Shown here in pieces: positions 26,541-35,500 of a stretch of DNA of 64,000 nt. Below the pieces are notes generated by a model. The model had not been told where the DNA came from. It ran no database searches and was given only the letters and a program-made list of their open reading frames with translations. Origin of the DNA: CADEED01 sp035525785 (GTDB lineage Bacteria > Pseudomonadota > Gammaproteobacteria > Steroidobacterales > Steroidobacteraceae). The DNA is taken from positions 1-64,000 of the forward strand of contig DATLDQ010000139.1 in NCBI GenBank assembly GCA_035525785.1, written 5' to 3'. A program made the translations under genes and the position numbers. Positions within the stretch are counted from its first letter, which is position 1, and every line of letters starts with the position of its first letter.

Positions 26541-28748
26541 CTAGAACCGCGCCTTGAACTGCACGCCCCAGATCTGCGGCTCGTTGATGAAGCCGGTGAG
26601 GTTGTTGAAGTCGATCGCGCCCGTGGCCACCACTTCATCGGTGATGTTGCGCCCGAAGAGGGCGGCTTCGTACCGGGCGTCGCTCCAGGTGTATCCCACA
26701 CGCAGCCCGCCCTCGGTCAGCGCCTTGCCCCGGAACTCGGTCGACTCGTACAGGAAGAAGTTCACTTCACTGCGATAGGCCCAGTCGGTGTACGCGAACA
26801 GCTCGCCGTCACCCAGCGGGATGCCATAGCGAAGCGAAAAGTTGGCTATCCACTCGGGCGCCTGGGGTAAAGGGTTGCCGTCGATGCGCGCGAAGGTGGT
26901 AGTGCCCGCGACGAAGGTGGGGTCGGTGATGGTGCAGGCGAAACAGCCGCCGACCGCTATGTCGTCGTCCTCGATGCCGGTGTCGTTGTAGCTCGCGCCC
27001 AGGGTCATGAGTAGTTTGGGCGTCAGGTAGGCCTGCAGGTCGATCTCGGCGCCCTGGCCCACGGTCTTTGCCGCATTCAGCAGGCGCACGGCGTTGTTGG
27101 CGCCGCCCACGGCCGTGAGCTGCTGGTCCTTCACCTCGTAGCGGAACAGGTTGAAGTACAGCTTGGCGCGGCGATCCATGAGATCGGCCTTCACGCCCAC
27201 TTCGAGGGAGGTGTTGGTTTCCGGCTTGGCCACCGACTGGTTGCCGAAAGGCCCGGCGGGCTGCACGCTCGCGCCACGGAAGCCGGTCGCGATGCGCGCG
27301 TAGAAGTTGACATCGTCGTTCACCGCATAGGTGCCGCTCAGGTCCCAGCTGACGTTGTCGTCGCTGAGGCTGGCGGTAGTGGGCCCGTCGGGATCCGGGA
27401 AGGTGAAGCCTTCGGGGTCGCCCGTGACGAAGTCCTTCTCGTCGTTCGTGTAGCGGACACCCGCGCGCATCTCGAGCGCGTCGGTCACGTCGTACGTGAT
27501 CGAACCGAATACCGCCCACGCCTTGTTGGTCTGGTTGGCACGCAGGTACTGGTTCTGCACGCCGCCGCCCAGGCTGTCGTACGAGAAGAATTCGGTGTCG
27601 TAGTCCTCGTCGAAGTAGTACAGGCCGGCCTGCCAGTTGAGCGCGCCTTCGAGCTGCGACTCGAGCCGGATTTCCTGCGTGAACTGGTCGAGCGTCGGGA
27701 TGGCGTCCGCGGTCTCGCTCGGGAACGGGATGAACCCCGGGCCATTCGGCAGCGCGCAGAATCCACATCCGAAACCGCCGTCGATGTCGCCGCGGCTGTA
27801 CGCGTCCATGGACTCGTAGCCCGTGATCGAATAAAGCGCGAGATCGCCGAAGTCCCAGCGCAGGCGGATGTTGCCGCCCTTGATGTCGAGCCGTTGGCGA
27901 TTCTGGCCATCGGCCTCGATCGGGCTGTCGGCATCGAAGCCGGCGACGAGATCGTTGGTGCCGGACTCGATGATGTTGGCGCGGAACAGCCGCGCCGTGC
28001 CGTCGAGGTTGCGCATATGCGCGTTGAACAACGCGCTGAATTTGTCACCGGGTTCGTACAGCACCTGCACGCGCGCGGCGCGGTCGTCGTAGCCCTCGTA
28101 GATGTCGTCATCCCCGGTCAGCGAGTTGCCGACGTAATCGTCGCGATGTTGATAGAGACCCGAGATGCGCGCGGACCAGCCCTCGGCGAGCGGGATGTTG
28201 ACTGCGCCTTCGAGATTCGAGGTGTTGTAGGTGGCATCGGAGACATTGACGTAGCCGCCGAACTCGGGCGAGGGCGCGACCGAGTCGAACTTCACCACGC
28301 CGCCCGGCGTATTGCGACCAAACAAGGTGCCCTGCGGGCCACGCAATACTTCGATCTGGTCGAGATCGAATATGGGGAAGCCCTTGAGGATGGGGTTTTC
28401 CTGCACGACGTCGTCGTAGATGAGCGAGACCGGCTGCGAGGCGTTGAGCCGGAAGTCGCCATTGCCGTATCCACGGATATAGAAGCGCGGGAAGGCGCGG
28501 CCGAACGACGACTCGACATTGAGACTCGGCACGCGCGACGCCAGCAGCCGCACATCCTGGCCGCCGGTGGACAGGACATCGAGATCCTCGCCACTGACCG
28601 TGGACACCGAGCTCGGCACGTCGCGAATGTTTTCGCTGCGGCGTTCGGCGGTGACGGTCACCACGTCGAGCTGTCCCTGCTGTTCCTGTGCGAAGGCGAT
28701 GGTGGGCAGCAAGGCAGCGGCAGCCCAGATCGAAAAGCTCTTGTCCAT
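26541..28748 (-). CDS. TonB-dependent outer-membrane receptor (second)
   Basis: 735 residues, start at 28748 after a GGGGAGA site. Signal peptide MDKSFSIWAAAALLPTIAFA; TonB box LDVVTVTAERRSENI; plug motifs FYIRGYGNGDFRL, LDQIEVLRGPQGTLFGRNTP and GGVVKFDSV; barrel ending GVQFKARF. This is the Sphingomonad/Xanthomonad type receptor often used for siderophores, steroids or plant compounds rather than polymeric sugars. The ligand is not deducible. It shares a transcript with the downstream M23-like gene and perhaps with the Sir2 gene upstream (104-base gap). Confidence 0.9.
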   Translation of the reverse strand: MDKSFSIWAAAALLPTIAFAQEQQGQLDVVTVTAERRSENIRDVPSSVSTVSGEDLDVLSTGGQDVRLLASRVPSLNVESSFGRAFPRFYIRGYGNGDFRLNASQPVSLIYDDVVQENPILKGFPIFDLDQIEVLRGPQGTLFGRNTPGGVVKFDSVAPSPEFGGYVNVSDATYNTSNLEGAVNIPLAEGWSARISGLYQHRDDYVGNSLTGDDDIYEGYDDRAARVQVLYEPGDKFSALFNAHMRNLDGTARLFRANIIESGTNDLVAGFDADSPIEADGQNRQRLDIKGGNIRLRWDFGDLALYSITGYESMDAYSRGDIDGGFGCGFCALPNGPGFIPFPSETADAIPTLDQFTQEIRLESQLEGALNWQAGLYYFDEDYDTEFFSYDSLGGGVQNQYLRANQTNKAWAVFGSITYDVTDALEMRAGVRYTNDEKDFVTGDPEGFTFPDPDGPTTASLSDDNVSWDLSGTYAVNDDVNFYARIATGFRGASVQPAGPFGNQSVAKPETNTSLEVGVKADLMDRRAKLYFNLFRYEVKDQQLTAVGGANNAVRLLNAAKTVGQGAEIDLQAYLTPKLLMTLGASYNDTGIEDDDIAVGGCFACTITDPTFVAGTTTFARIDGNPLPQAPEWIANFSLRYGIPLGDGELFAYTDWAYRSEVNFFLYESTEFRGKALTEGGLRVGYTWSDARYEAALFGRNITDEVVATGAIDFNNLTGFINEPQIWGVQFKARF

Positions 28749-28852
28749 GAGATCTCCCCGTGCGTTGTCGCGCAGCTTACATGGCTGGCGGGGAGTGAAC
28801 GCACCGCATGCGGTCTCGAACGCAGCGCACCAATGTCGGTGGCCCGAAGTGC

Positions 28853-29677
28853 TTACAGCGCCTTTTCGGACAAATCCTCGTCCAATTCTTCGAGCACGTC
28901 TTCGCAGGGAGCGCTGATCTTGAGCGAGAGCAGATGGTCGGCGCGAGTGCGCCCGACATTGACAGCCGCAATGGGTTTGCCCGCAGCTGCCGCTGCCTCC
29001 GCGAACCGGAAGCCCGAATACACCATGAGCGACGATCCGGCGATGAGCAGCGCATCGGCACGGGCCACGCCTTCGAATGCGCGCTCGACCCGATCGCGCG
29101 GCACGTTCTCGCCGAAGAACACCACGTCGGGTTTGAGGATGCCCTTGCAGACGGGGCAATCGGGCACATCGAACGCGCCAAAGTCGCGGCCGTCGATGTC
29201 GACGTCACCATCGGGCGCGACGCGTCCCTCGATCTTCGCCCACTCCGGGTTCCGCGCCAGCAGCTCCCGCTGTAGTTCGGTGCGGGGCAGGGTGTGCGCG
29301 CAGGACATGCATCGCACCAGGTCGAGCCGGCCGTGCAGATCGATGACGTTGCGGCTGCCCGCGGCCTCGTGCAACCCGTCGACGTTCTGCGTGATGAGCA
29401 GCGACACGAGCCCCCGAGTCTCGAGCTGCGCGAGCGCGCGATGCGCGCCGTTCGGGCGCGCGCCCCGGATGATGGGCCAGCCCACGGTGCTGCGCGCCCA
29501 ATAGCGCTGGCGCACCTTGGGGTTGGTCATGAAGGGCTGGAATTCCACGGGCCGCGCGCGCTTCCACTCGCCTTGCTCGTCACGATAGTCGGGGATGCCC
29601 GAGCTGGTGCTGACGCCGGCGCCGGTGAGCACGGCGATGCGCGCGTTCGCTGCGAAGAAGTCGGCCAGTGCGCTCAT
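28853..29677 (-). CDS. Sir2 family NAD-dependent protein deacylase
   Basis: 274 residues. All Sir2 motifs are present: GAGVSTSSGIPDYRD, ITQNVDGLHEAAG, catalytic His in VIDLHGRLDLV, zinc ribbon Cys pairs in CMSC and CPVC, and IAGSSLMVYSGF. The long spacing between the zinc Cys pairs and overall pattern resemble SIRT4-type (class II) rather than CobB enzymes. It would remove acyl groups from lysines in the cytoplasm, releasing nicotinamide. First gene of a leftward group. Confidence 0.92.
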   Translation of the reverse strand: MSALADFFAANARIAVLTGAGVSTSSGIPDYRDEQGEWKRARPVEFQPFMTNPKVRQRYWARSTVGWPIIRGARPNGAHRALAQLETRGLVSLLITQNVDGLHEAAGSRNVIDLHGRLDLVRCMSCAHTLPRTELQRELLARNPEWAKIEGRVAPDGDVDIDGRDFGAFDVPDCPVCKGILKPDVVFFGENVPRDRVERAFEGVARADALLIAGSSLMVYSGFRFAEAAAAAGKPIAAVNVGRTRADHLLSLKISAPCEDVLEELDEDLSEKAL

Positions 29678-29715
29678 CGCGCGATCTTAACCTGCACCTG
29701 CGTTAAGCTCGCCGC

Positions 29716-30033
29716 ATGAACGAACGCGTGACGCCCGATGGCCGATACTTCGTGGTTCGCGGCCGCCTGTGGCGGCGGACCAATCCCGACCTGCCCGCCG
29801 AGAAGCGCGAGGCGCTGGTGCGTGAGCTCATGAGCGCGCGTCGTGCGGTCAAGGCGGCGCTCGAGTCGGGCAAACCCGAAGAGCTGCAGCTCGCGCGCAA
29901 GGCGGTCGACGCCGCGAAGACTGCACTGGGCGAGCGTGGGCCGGTATGGTGGACGGATGGCGCGCCCGATTTCAACCGCCACAAGGTGAGTGGCAGCCCG
30001 TATGCGGAGTGGTGGGCCGCACAGCGCGAATGA
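29716..30033 (+). CDS. Conserved hypothetical protein (105 residues)
   Basis: Begins MNERVTPDGRYFVVRGRLWR and ends ERGPVWWTDGAPDFNRHKVS plus a Trp-containing tail. The central part (LVRELMSARRAVKAALESGK) is helical and charged. I recognise it as a widespread small conserved family of proteobacteria, sometimes carried in databases under a misleading Tol-transporter label. No signal peptide or known catalytic motif. It precedes the GNAT gene by 16 bases, so the two may share a transcript. Confidence 0.75.
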   Translation: MNERVTPDGRYFVVRGRLWRRTNPDLPAEKREALVRELMSARRAVKAALESGKPEELQLARKAVDAAKTALGERGPVWWTDGAPDFNRHKVSGSPYAEWWAAQRE

Positions 30034-30049
30034 AGGTGGCCAACGCCCG

Positions 30050-30505
30050 ATGTTGAAGATCATTCCCCGTACGCGCGACGAAGTGCGCGCCAATCTCGAA
30101 GCCATGGACGCCGACACGCGCGCGATGATTTCCGCGGACTGGTGGGCCAAGTTCGAACAGTCCGCGTTCGAGGATCCGTGGGTGCACGGCTTCCATCTGC
30201 TGCTCCCCGACGGCACGAATGTCGGGTTGGGCAGCTTCAAAGGCCCGCCGGTCGATGGCGCGGTGGAGATCGCGTACGCGGTATTGCCGGAGCACCAGGG
30301 CAAGGGCCACGCGACTGACGCCGCGCGCGCCATGGTGGAATATGCGCTCGGCTTCGCCGAGGTGCGCAAGGTTCTCGCGCACACGCTGCCGACCGGGGTC
30401 GCCTCGCAGCGCGTGCTGCTCAAGGCCGGGTTCCGCCAGGTCGGCGAGTTCGTCGACCCTGATGATGGCCTCGTGTGGCGTTTCGAGATCGCGCGAGAAG
30501 CCTGA
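30050..30505 (+). CDS. GNAT family N-acetyltransferase
   Basis: 151 residues, start ATG 30050. Acetyl-CoA pyrophosphate-binding loop LPEHQGKGHATDAARAMV and the C-terminal motif ASQRVLLKAGFRQVGEFVD are typical of RimJ/RimL-like GNAT enzymes, which acetylate small amines or protein N-termini. The substrate is unknown. Cytoplasmic. Confidence 0.9.
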   Translation: MLKIIPRTRDEVRANLEAMDADTRAMISADWWAKFEQSAFEDPWVHGFHLLLPDGTNVGLGSFKGPPVDGAVEIAYAVLPEHQGKGHATDAARAMVEYALGFAEVRKVLAHTLPTGVASQRVLLKAGFRQVGEFVDPDDGLVWRFEIAREA

Positions 30506-30590
30506 GCCCACTGCGCATCAGCACGCTCTCACGCGTCGTGCTCGCGCATGCCGACTGCCCCGACCCGCGTGCGCGCGTAGCGTCGCCGCC

Positions 30591-30809
30591 ATGAAAACCC
30601 TGATCAAGCTCGCGGTGGGCGCAGCCATCGCCGGGGCCGTGGCCACGCTGTTCATGAAGCAGCGTTCTCGCGCGGTGTCCCGTGAAGACGAAGCGTTCGA
30701 TGACAGCGTGGGAATTGGCGCGGGGGACGTCGCCGAACCAATGCCCGCGGAGGGTGGCCAGAAAGAGGACTGGTACGGCTCCCAAGCCGGCGATGCGTCG
30801 CGACACTGA
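30591..30809 (+). CDS. 72-residue small membrane protein, copy B (KTLIKLAVGAA family)
   Basis: MKTLIKLAVGAAIAGAVATL then F-M-K-Q-R-S-R and an acidic tail (EDEAFDDSVGIGAGDVAEP). Paralogue of the protein at 25216-25431: the membrane helix and the M-K-Q-R-S-R junction are shared while the tails differ. It heads a rightward set with a four-helix membrane protein and a 24-residue membrane peptide, ending opposite a WLGxRYLLA protein. Function unknown; the set looks like a stress- or envelope-related module. Confidence 0.75.
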   Translation: MKTLIKLAVGAAIAGAVATLFMKQRSRAVSREDEAFDDSVGIGAGDVAEPMPAEGGQKEDWYGSQAGDASRH

Positions 30810-30936
30810 GGCGCGGGTTCGGCCGATTCGGCTGGTGGACTGCCCCATTTGCCTACACGCGGGTGGCAGGCGTTCCTGCATCCCGGCGCACGCAGTGCGG
30901 GCAGTTTGCACCTAACACCTCTACCCAGAGCCGACC

Positions 30937-31854
30937 ATGCCAACAGTCTCGACGCTTGCTGCAGATGGCCCCCGCGATGCCGGGGCGGTTTCGTGGGGCG
31001 CGGTGATCGCCGGCGCGGTGGGCGCCGCGGTGCTGTCGCTGGTGCTGTTCGTGCTCGGCACGGGCCTCGGGCTCGCAGTCGCATCGCCGTGGGGCCATGA
31101 CGGCATCTCGGGTACCGCGGCGACAGTTTCCACCATCGCGTGGGTCACGTTCGTGCAGCTCGCGGCGTCCGTGCTCGGTGGCTATCTTGCCGGGCGCCTG
31201 CGCACACGCTGGGTGACGGTGCACACCCACGAAGTTTTCTTCCGCGACACCGCGCATGGCTTTCTCGCCTGGGGCGTGTCCACGTTGCTGATGGCGACGC
31301 TGCTGTCTTCGGCCGTCACGGCCACCCTATCTACCGGCATGAAGGCTGGTGGCGCCATGGCCGGCGCCGCGGTCGCCGGCGCGGGCCATGGGGCTGCCAT
31401 GGCGGCCGCGTCGCCCGACAAGCCCGGCGACACGTCTGGCCCCATGGGTTATTTCGTGGACACGCTGTTCCGCGGCTCGCAGCCTGCCGCGCCACAACCG
31501 GGTGCGCCGGCCGCCGACAAGGCGCCGGAAGTCACGCGCATTTTCGCGAACGCGCTCGAGTCGGGTGAGCTGAACCAGGCTGACACGCAATACCTCGCGC
31601 AGCTCGTCGCCGCGCAGACCGGCATTTCGCAGACGGAAGCGGAGCAGCGCGTGACGACCACATTCAACCAGCTGAAGACCAAGCTTCAGCAGGCGAGCGA
31701 TAAAGCGAAGCAGGTCGCGGACGAGGCGCGCAAGGCGTCGGCGGGGCTCGCGTTGTGGCTGGTGGTGTCGCTGCTCATCGGCGCCTTTGTCGCTAGCCTG
31801 GCCGCCACGTTCGGGGGCCGGCTGCGCGATTCATCCGTCCTGGCCAACCCCTGA
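30937..31854 (+). CDS. Four-helix inner-membrane protein of the small-protein module
   Basis: 305 residues. Predicted membrane helices at about 20-45, 62-85, 108-130 and 275-296 (WLVVSLLIGAFVASLAATFG). A Gly/Ala-rich stretch (GAAVAGAGHGAAMAAASPDK) and a soluble region of about 160-265 with a helical Lys/Ala-rich segment (FNQLKTKLQQASDKAKQVAD) lie between helix 3 and 4. Resembles conserved hypothetical proteins of soil proteobacteria; no enzymatic motif. It is 127 bases after the small membrane gene and 13 bases before the 24-residue peptide. Confidence 0.8.
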   Translation: MPTVSTLAADGPRDAGAVSWGAVIAGAVGAAVLSLVLFVLGTGLGLAVASPWGHDGISGTAATVSTIAWVTFVQLAASVLGGYLAGRLRTRWVTVHTHEVFFRDTAHGFLAWGVSTLLMATLLSSAVTATLSTGMKAGGAMAGAAVAGAGHGAAMAAASPDKPGDTSGPMGYFVDTLFRGSQPAAPQPGAPAADKAPEVTRIFANALESGELNQADTQYLAQLVAAQTGISQTEAEQRVTTTFNQLKTKLQQASDKAKQVADEARKASAGLALWLVVSLLIGAFVASLAATFGGRLRDSSVLANP

Positions 31855-31867
31855 CCCGGAGCAAATC

Positions 31868-31942
31868 ATGCGATCCATCCTGTTGTGGTTTATCGGCGTG
31901 CCGATCCCGATCATCATCCTGATCGCGTTGTTCGCACACTAG
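31868..31942 (+). CDS. 24-residue hydrophobic membrane peptide
   Basis: MRSILLWFIGVPIPIIILIA followed by L-F-A-H and a stop. One membrane helix with the conspicuous V-P-I-P-I-I-I motif; I have seen near-identical mini-proteins annotated as hypothetical in many proteobacteria, which supports translation. The start follows CCCGGAGCAAATC, a GGAG ribosome-binding site at 6-9 bases. It begins 13 bases after the four-helix membrane protein and likely belongs to its operon. Confidence 0.65.
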   Translation: MRSILLWFIGVPIPIIILIALFAH

Positions 31943-31958
31943 CCGCTCGACTCGCCGA

Positions 31959-32147
31959 TCAATGCCGCGTGGCCGGATGCCAGTGGCGCGTCTCGGCGTA
32001 GAACGGCTTGCGCTCCTCGGCCCGTTTCGTCACGGGCTCGGCGAGCAGATAACGATTCCCCAGCCAGTTGACTGCATCCTTCACCGCGGGGCGGTAGTCG
32101 TGCTGCGCGAGCGTGGGAGTCTCGACCAACTGTAGCTTCTGTTTCAT
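31959..32147 (-). CDS. 62-residue WLGxRYLLA small protein, copy B
   Basis: Start at 32147 after GGAGGAAG. Core VKDAVNWLGNRYLLAEPVTK, then R-A-E-E-R-K-P-F-Y-A-E-T-R-H-W-H. Shares with copy A (24791-24976) the spacing A-x2-W-L-G-x-R-Y-L-L-A-x-P-V and a terminal aromatic/His tail. It converges on the 24-residue peptide gene (16-base gap). Soluble; function unknown. Confidence 0.75.
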   Translation of the reverse strand: MKQKLQLVETPTLAQHDYRPAVKDAVNWLGNRYLLAEPVTKRAEERKPFYAETRHWHPATRH

Positions 32148-32519
32148 GGGGTCATCTTCCTCCACGGCCTCGCCGCGCGACATTGCCCGGTAGAGCAAGT
32201 TACGGGTACCCCAAGAAAGCGGATGCGTGTCCCCCGAAAGTGGTAGGCGGGCATGTTCGAAGGATGGCCTTTGAAAGGCTCACCCCGGCAGATCGCGGCA
32301 AAACTTTAGGCCAAAGTTTGCCTCCTACAACGTACTGAGAACTCAAACACTTCGCGCGAAAACCCGCGGCGGCAAGGTCCGATTTGACAGGCCGTTATTT
32401 GAAGTCGGCCTCGTCCTCGGCCTCGCGCGACCGGTGGCAATCACATGGCGCGCGCGCACCTGCGCATACATTGAGAACAAGAAACGCGAAGTGCGTGGTC
32501 AGGTCTCAGGAGAATCGAA
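32148..32519. promoter_or_regulatory. Upstream region of the TSP3 giant gene
   Basis: 372 bases with no gene. It holds the palindromes GGGTACCC near 32206 and AAACTTT-AGGCC-AAAGTTT at 32301-32319, either of which could be a regulator site, and a GTGTCCCCCGAAAGTGGTAG stretch near 32228. Immediately before the GTG start is an AGGAGAATCGAA ribosome-binding site. I cannot assign -35/-10 boxes with confidence. Confidence 0.4.
32301..32319. promoter_or_regulatory. 19-base dyad, candidate operator
   Basis: AAACTTT (32301-32307) and AAAGTTT (32313-32319) separated by AGGCC, a perfect inverted repeat in an otherwise GC-rich genome. It is 200 bases upstream of the TSP3 giant gene. Suggestive of a dimeric regulator, unproven. 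Confidence 0.45.
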
Positions 32520-35500
32520 GTGAAGTTCATGTACTCGCTGATGCTGGCGGCTTTCGTCTCAGCACCCGTGCTCGCGCAGGGGACCTACTACACGAACACC
32601 GATAACGAGAACAACGCCAACACCCACGTCGCGGACAACGACATGGACGTGTCGCTCGGCAACGCCAGCGGCATCCACCCGATCGAATTCGACATCAACG
32701 TGACCACGCTGCCCCAGAGCTCCGCGGTGCTCACGATGCGCAACCTCGACGTGGACGAGGAGCAGGGCGAAATCGACCTGGTCTACTTCAACGGCCACCT
32801 CCTGGGAAAGCTCACGGGCGCGGACAATGTCTGGAGCTCGACGGCGTTCGTCGTCAACCCGGCCTGGGTGGTCACGGGACGCAACCTGGTCCGCGTCGAC
32901 GTGGACACCAGCGGTGACGCGACCGCCTGGGTGACCACGAGCGACTGGGGCCAGCTCCTCATCGACGGCGGCGGCGCCACCGACGGCAACACGCAAAGCG
33001 TGCAGATCACGGGCACGTCGGTGAACTCCGGCACCGTCACGATCAACACTTCGACCTCGGTGCACTCGGTCACCGGTGGCACCTATCGTCTGCAGATCAG
33101 CCTCATCGACCCCGCGGGCAATGCCGTGACCGTGCTGACGCAGGACTTCGCCGTGGCCGCCGGCGCGAACAGCACGCGCGCCGCCAACCCCACCTATCCA
33201 CTCAACAGTGTCTCGGGCACGTACACCGTGCAGGCGCAGCTCTTCTGGCTGGATCCCAACCAAGCCAACTTCCCCGTGCAGCAGGACATCGCCACGGCGC
33301 AGTTCACGCATACGGTGGGCGTGGGCGCGGGCAATTTCCAGAACGACAGCGACGGTGACGGCCTGCTCGACAGTGCCGAGACCACGCTGGGCACCGACCC
33401 GAGCGACCCGGACACGGATCTCGACGGCGCGTCCGATGGCGCGGAAGTGGGCCCCAACCCGGCTTCGCCCGTGGACACGGATGGCGATGGCGTGATCAAC
33501 GCGCTGGAATCGTCGATCACGGACTCGGACAACGATGGTGTGTCGAACCAGCTCGACCCCGCCAACCTCAATCCCTGCGTGCCGAACTCCAGTCACGCGG
33601 TCTGCCTCGCGGCCGACAGCGACGGCGACGGTCTCACCAATGCACAGGAAGACACGTTGGGTACGGGCCGCAACAACGCGGACAGCGACGGCGATGGCGC
33701 GAACGATGGCGCCGAAGTCGGCGGCAACGTGAATGCGCCGGTAGATAGTGACGGAGACGGAACCCCCAACGTGCTCGAGTCCTCGGTCACCGACACGGAC
33801 GGCGACGGCGTTGCCAACCAGCTCGACCCGGCCAACAACAACCCCTGCGTGCCGAACGCGAACTCCACGCCGTGCCTGGCGCTCGACAGCGACGGCGACG
33901 GCCTGACGAACGGGCAGGAAAACACGATCGGCAGCGACCGCAACAACGTGGACACCGATGGCGATGGCACGAACGATGGCGGCGAAATCGGCGGCAATCC
34001 GAACGCTCCCATGGACACCGACGGAGACGGCACGCCGAACGTGCTCGAGTCGTCGAGCGCGGATTCCGACGGCGACGGCGTCGTGAACCAGAACGATTTC
34101 GCCAACAACAACCCCTGCGTGCCGAACGCCAATTCTGGCGCCTGCCTCGCGGCCGACAGCGACGGCGACCTCCTCACCAATGCGCAGGAAGACGCGCTGG
34201 GCACGTCACGCGGCAACCCGGACACGGACGGCGACGGCATGAACGATGGCGCCGACGCGGGTGACAGCGACGGCGATGGCATCCCGAATGCGCTCGAGTC
34301 GTCGGTGACCGACAGCGACAGCGACGGCGTCGCCAACCAGAACGACCCCAACAACACCAACCCCTGCGTACCGAATTCCAGCAACGCGGCCTGCCTCGCC
34401 GCGGACAGCGACGGTGATGGTCTCACCAACTCGCAGGAAGACGCCGCGGGCACCGGCCGCAGCAATCCGGACACCGACGGCGACGGCGTGAACGACGGCA
34501 CGGACCTGGCCCCGCTCAACCCCTGCGCGCCGAATGGCAACACCGCAGCCTGCCTGTCTGCCGACAGCGATGGCGACGGCCTCACCAATACGCAGGAAGA
34601 CGCGTTGGGCACCGACCGCAACGACGCGGACACCGACAACGACGGCATCTCCGATGGCATCGAAGCGGGTACGAACCCGGCGTCCCCCGTGGACACCGAC
34701 GGTGACGGCATACCCGACGTGGCGGAAGCGGGCGATCGCGATGGCGACGGCGTGGCCGACTCGTCGGATACCGACAGCGACAACGACGGCATCCGCGACG
34801 CTCGCGAAGCCGGCACGGACCCGCTGCACCCGGTGGATACAGACCATGACGGCACGCCTGACTACCAGGATCGCGACAGCGACGGCGACGGCCTGCCGGA
34901 CGCGCTCGAAGCGGGCGTGACCAACGGCACGCCGCGCGACACGGATGGGGACGGCACGCCTGACTACCTCGACCTCGACAGCGATGGCGACACGCTGCCG
35001 GACGCGCTCGAAGGCAATGCCGTGCACGCCGACGCGGACGCCGACGGCATCGATGACGCCTTCGACGTCGATACGCTCGGCAATGGCGACATCAACCATG
35101 ACGGCGTGGGCGATTCGGCCACGCTGCGCGATAGTGACGGCGATGGCGCCGTCGATCATCTCGATGTGGACACGGACGACGACGGCATCCTCGACTTGGT
35201 CGAGGGTACGCCGGCCTCGCTCACGGACACCGACGCCGACGGTGTGCCGGACGTGCGCGACCTGGACAGCGACGATGACGGCCGTTCGGACGTGAACGAA
35301 GCCGGTCTCATCGACAACGACGGCGACTCGCTCATGGACGCCGGTCAGACGCCCACGGCCAGCCCGCGCAACATGGATGGAGACGCTCAGCCGGACTTCC
35401 GCGATCTCGACTCGAATGGCGATGGCATCCCCGACATCACCACTTCGGGCCGGGCTTCGCTCGACACCAACAACGACGGCCGCATCGACGCGGGGCTGGA

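Noticed and set aside
27894..29504. 536-codon plus-strand open frame
   Set aside because: Antisense to the second TonB receptor and Sir2, both of which show all family motifs.
30864..30879. Second sigma-54-like site before the four-helix membrane protein
   Set aside because: TGGCAG is followed by TGC at the wrong spacing (13 instead of 12 bases) and lacks the C of the -24 element.
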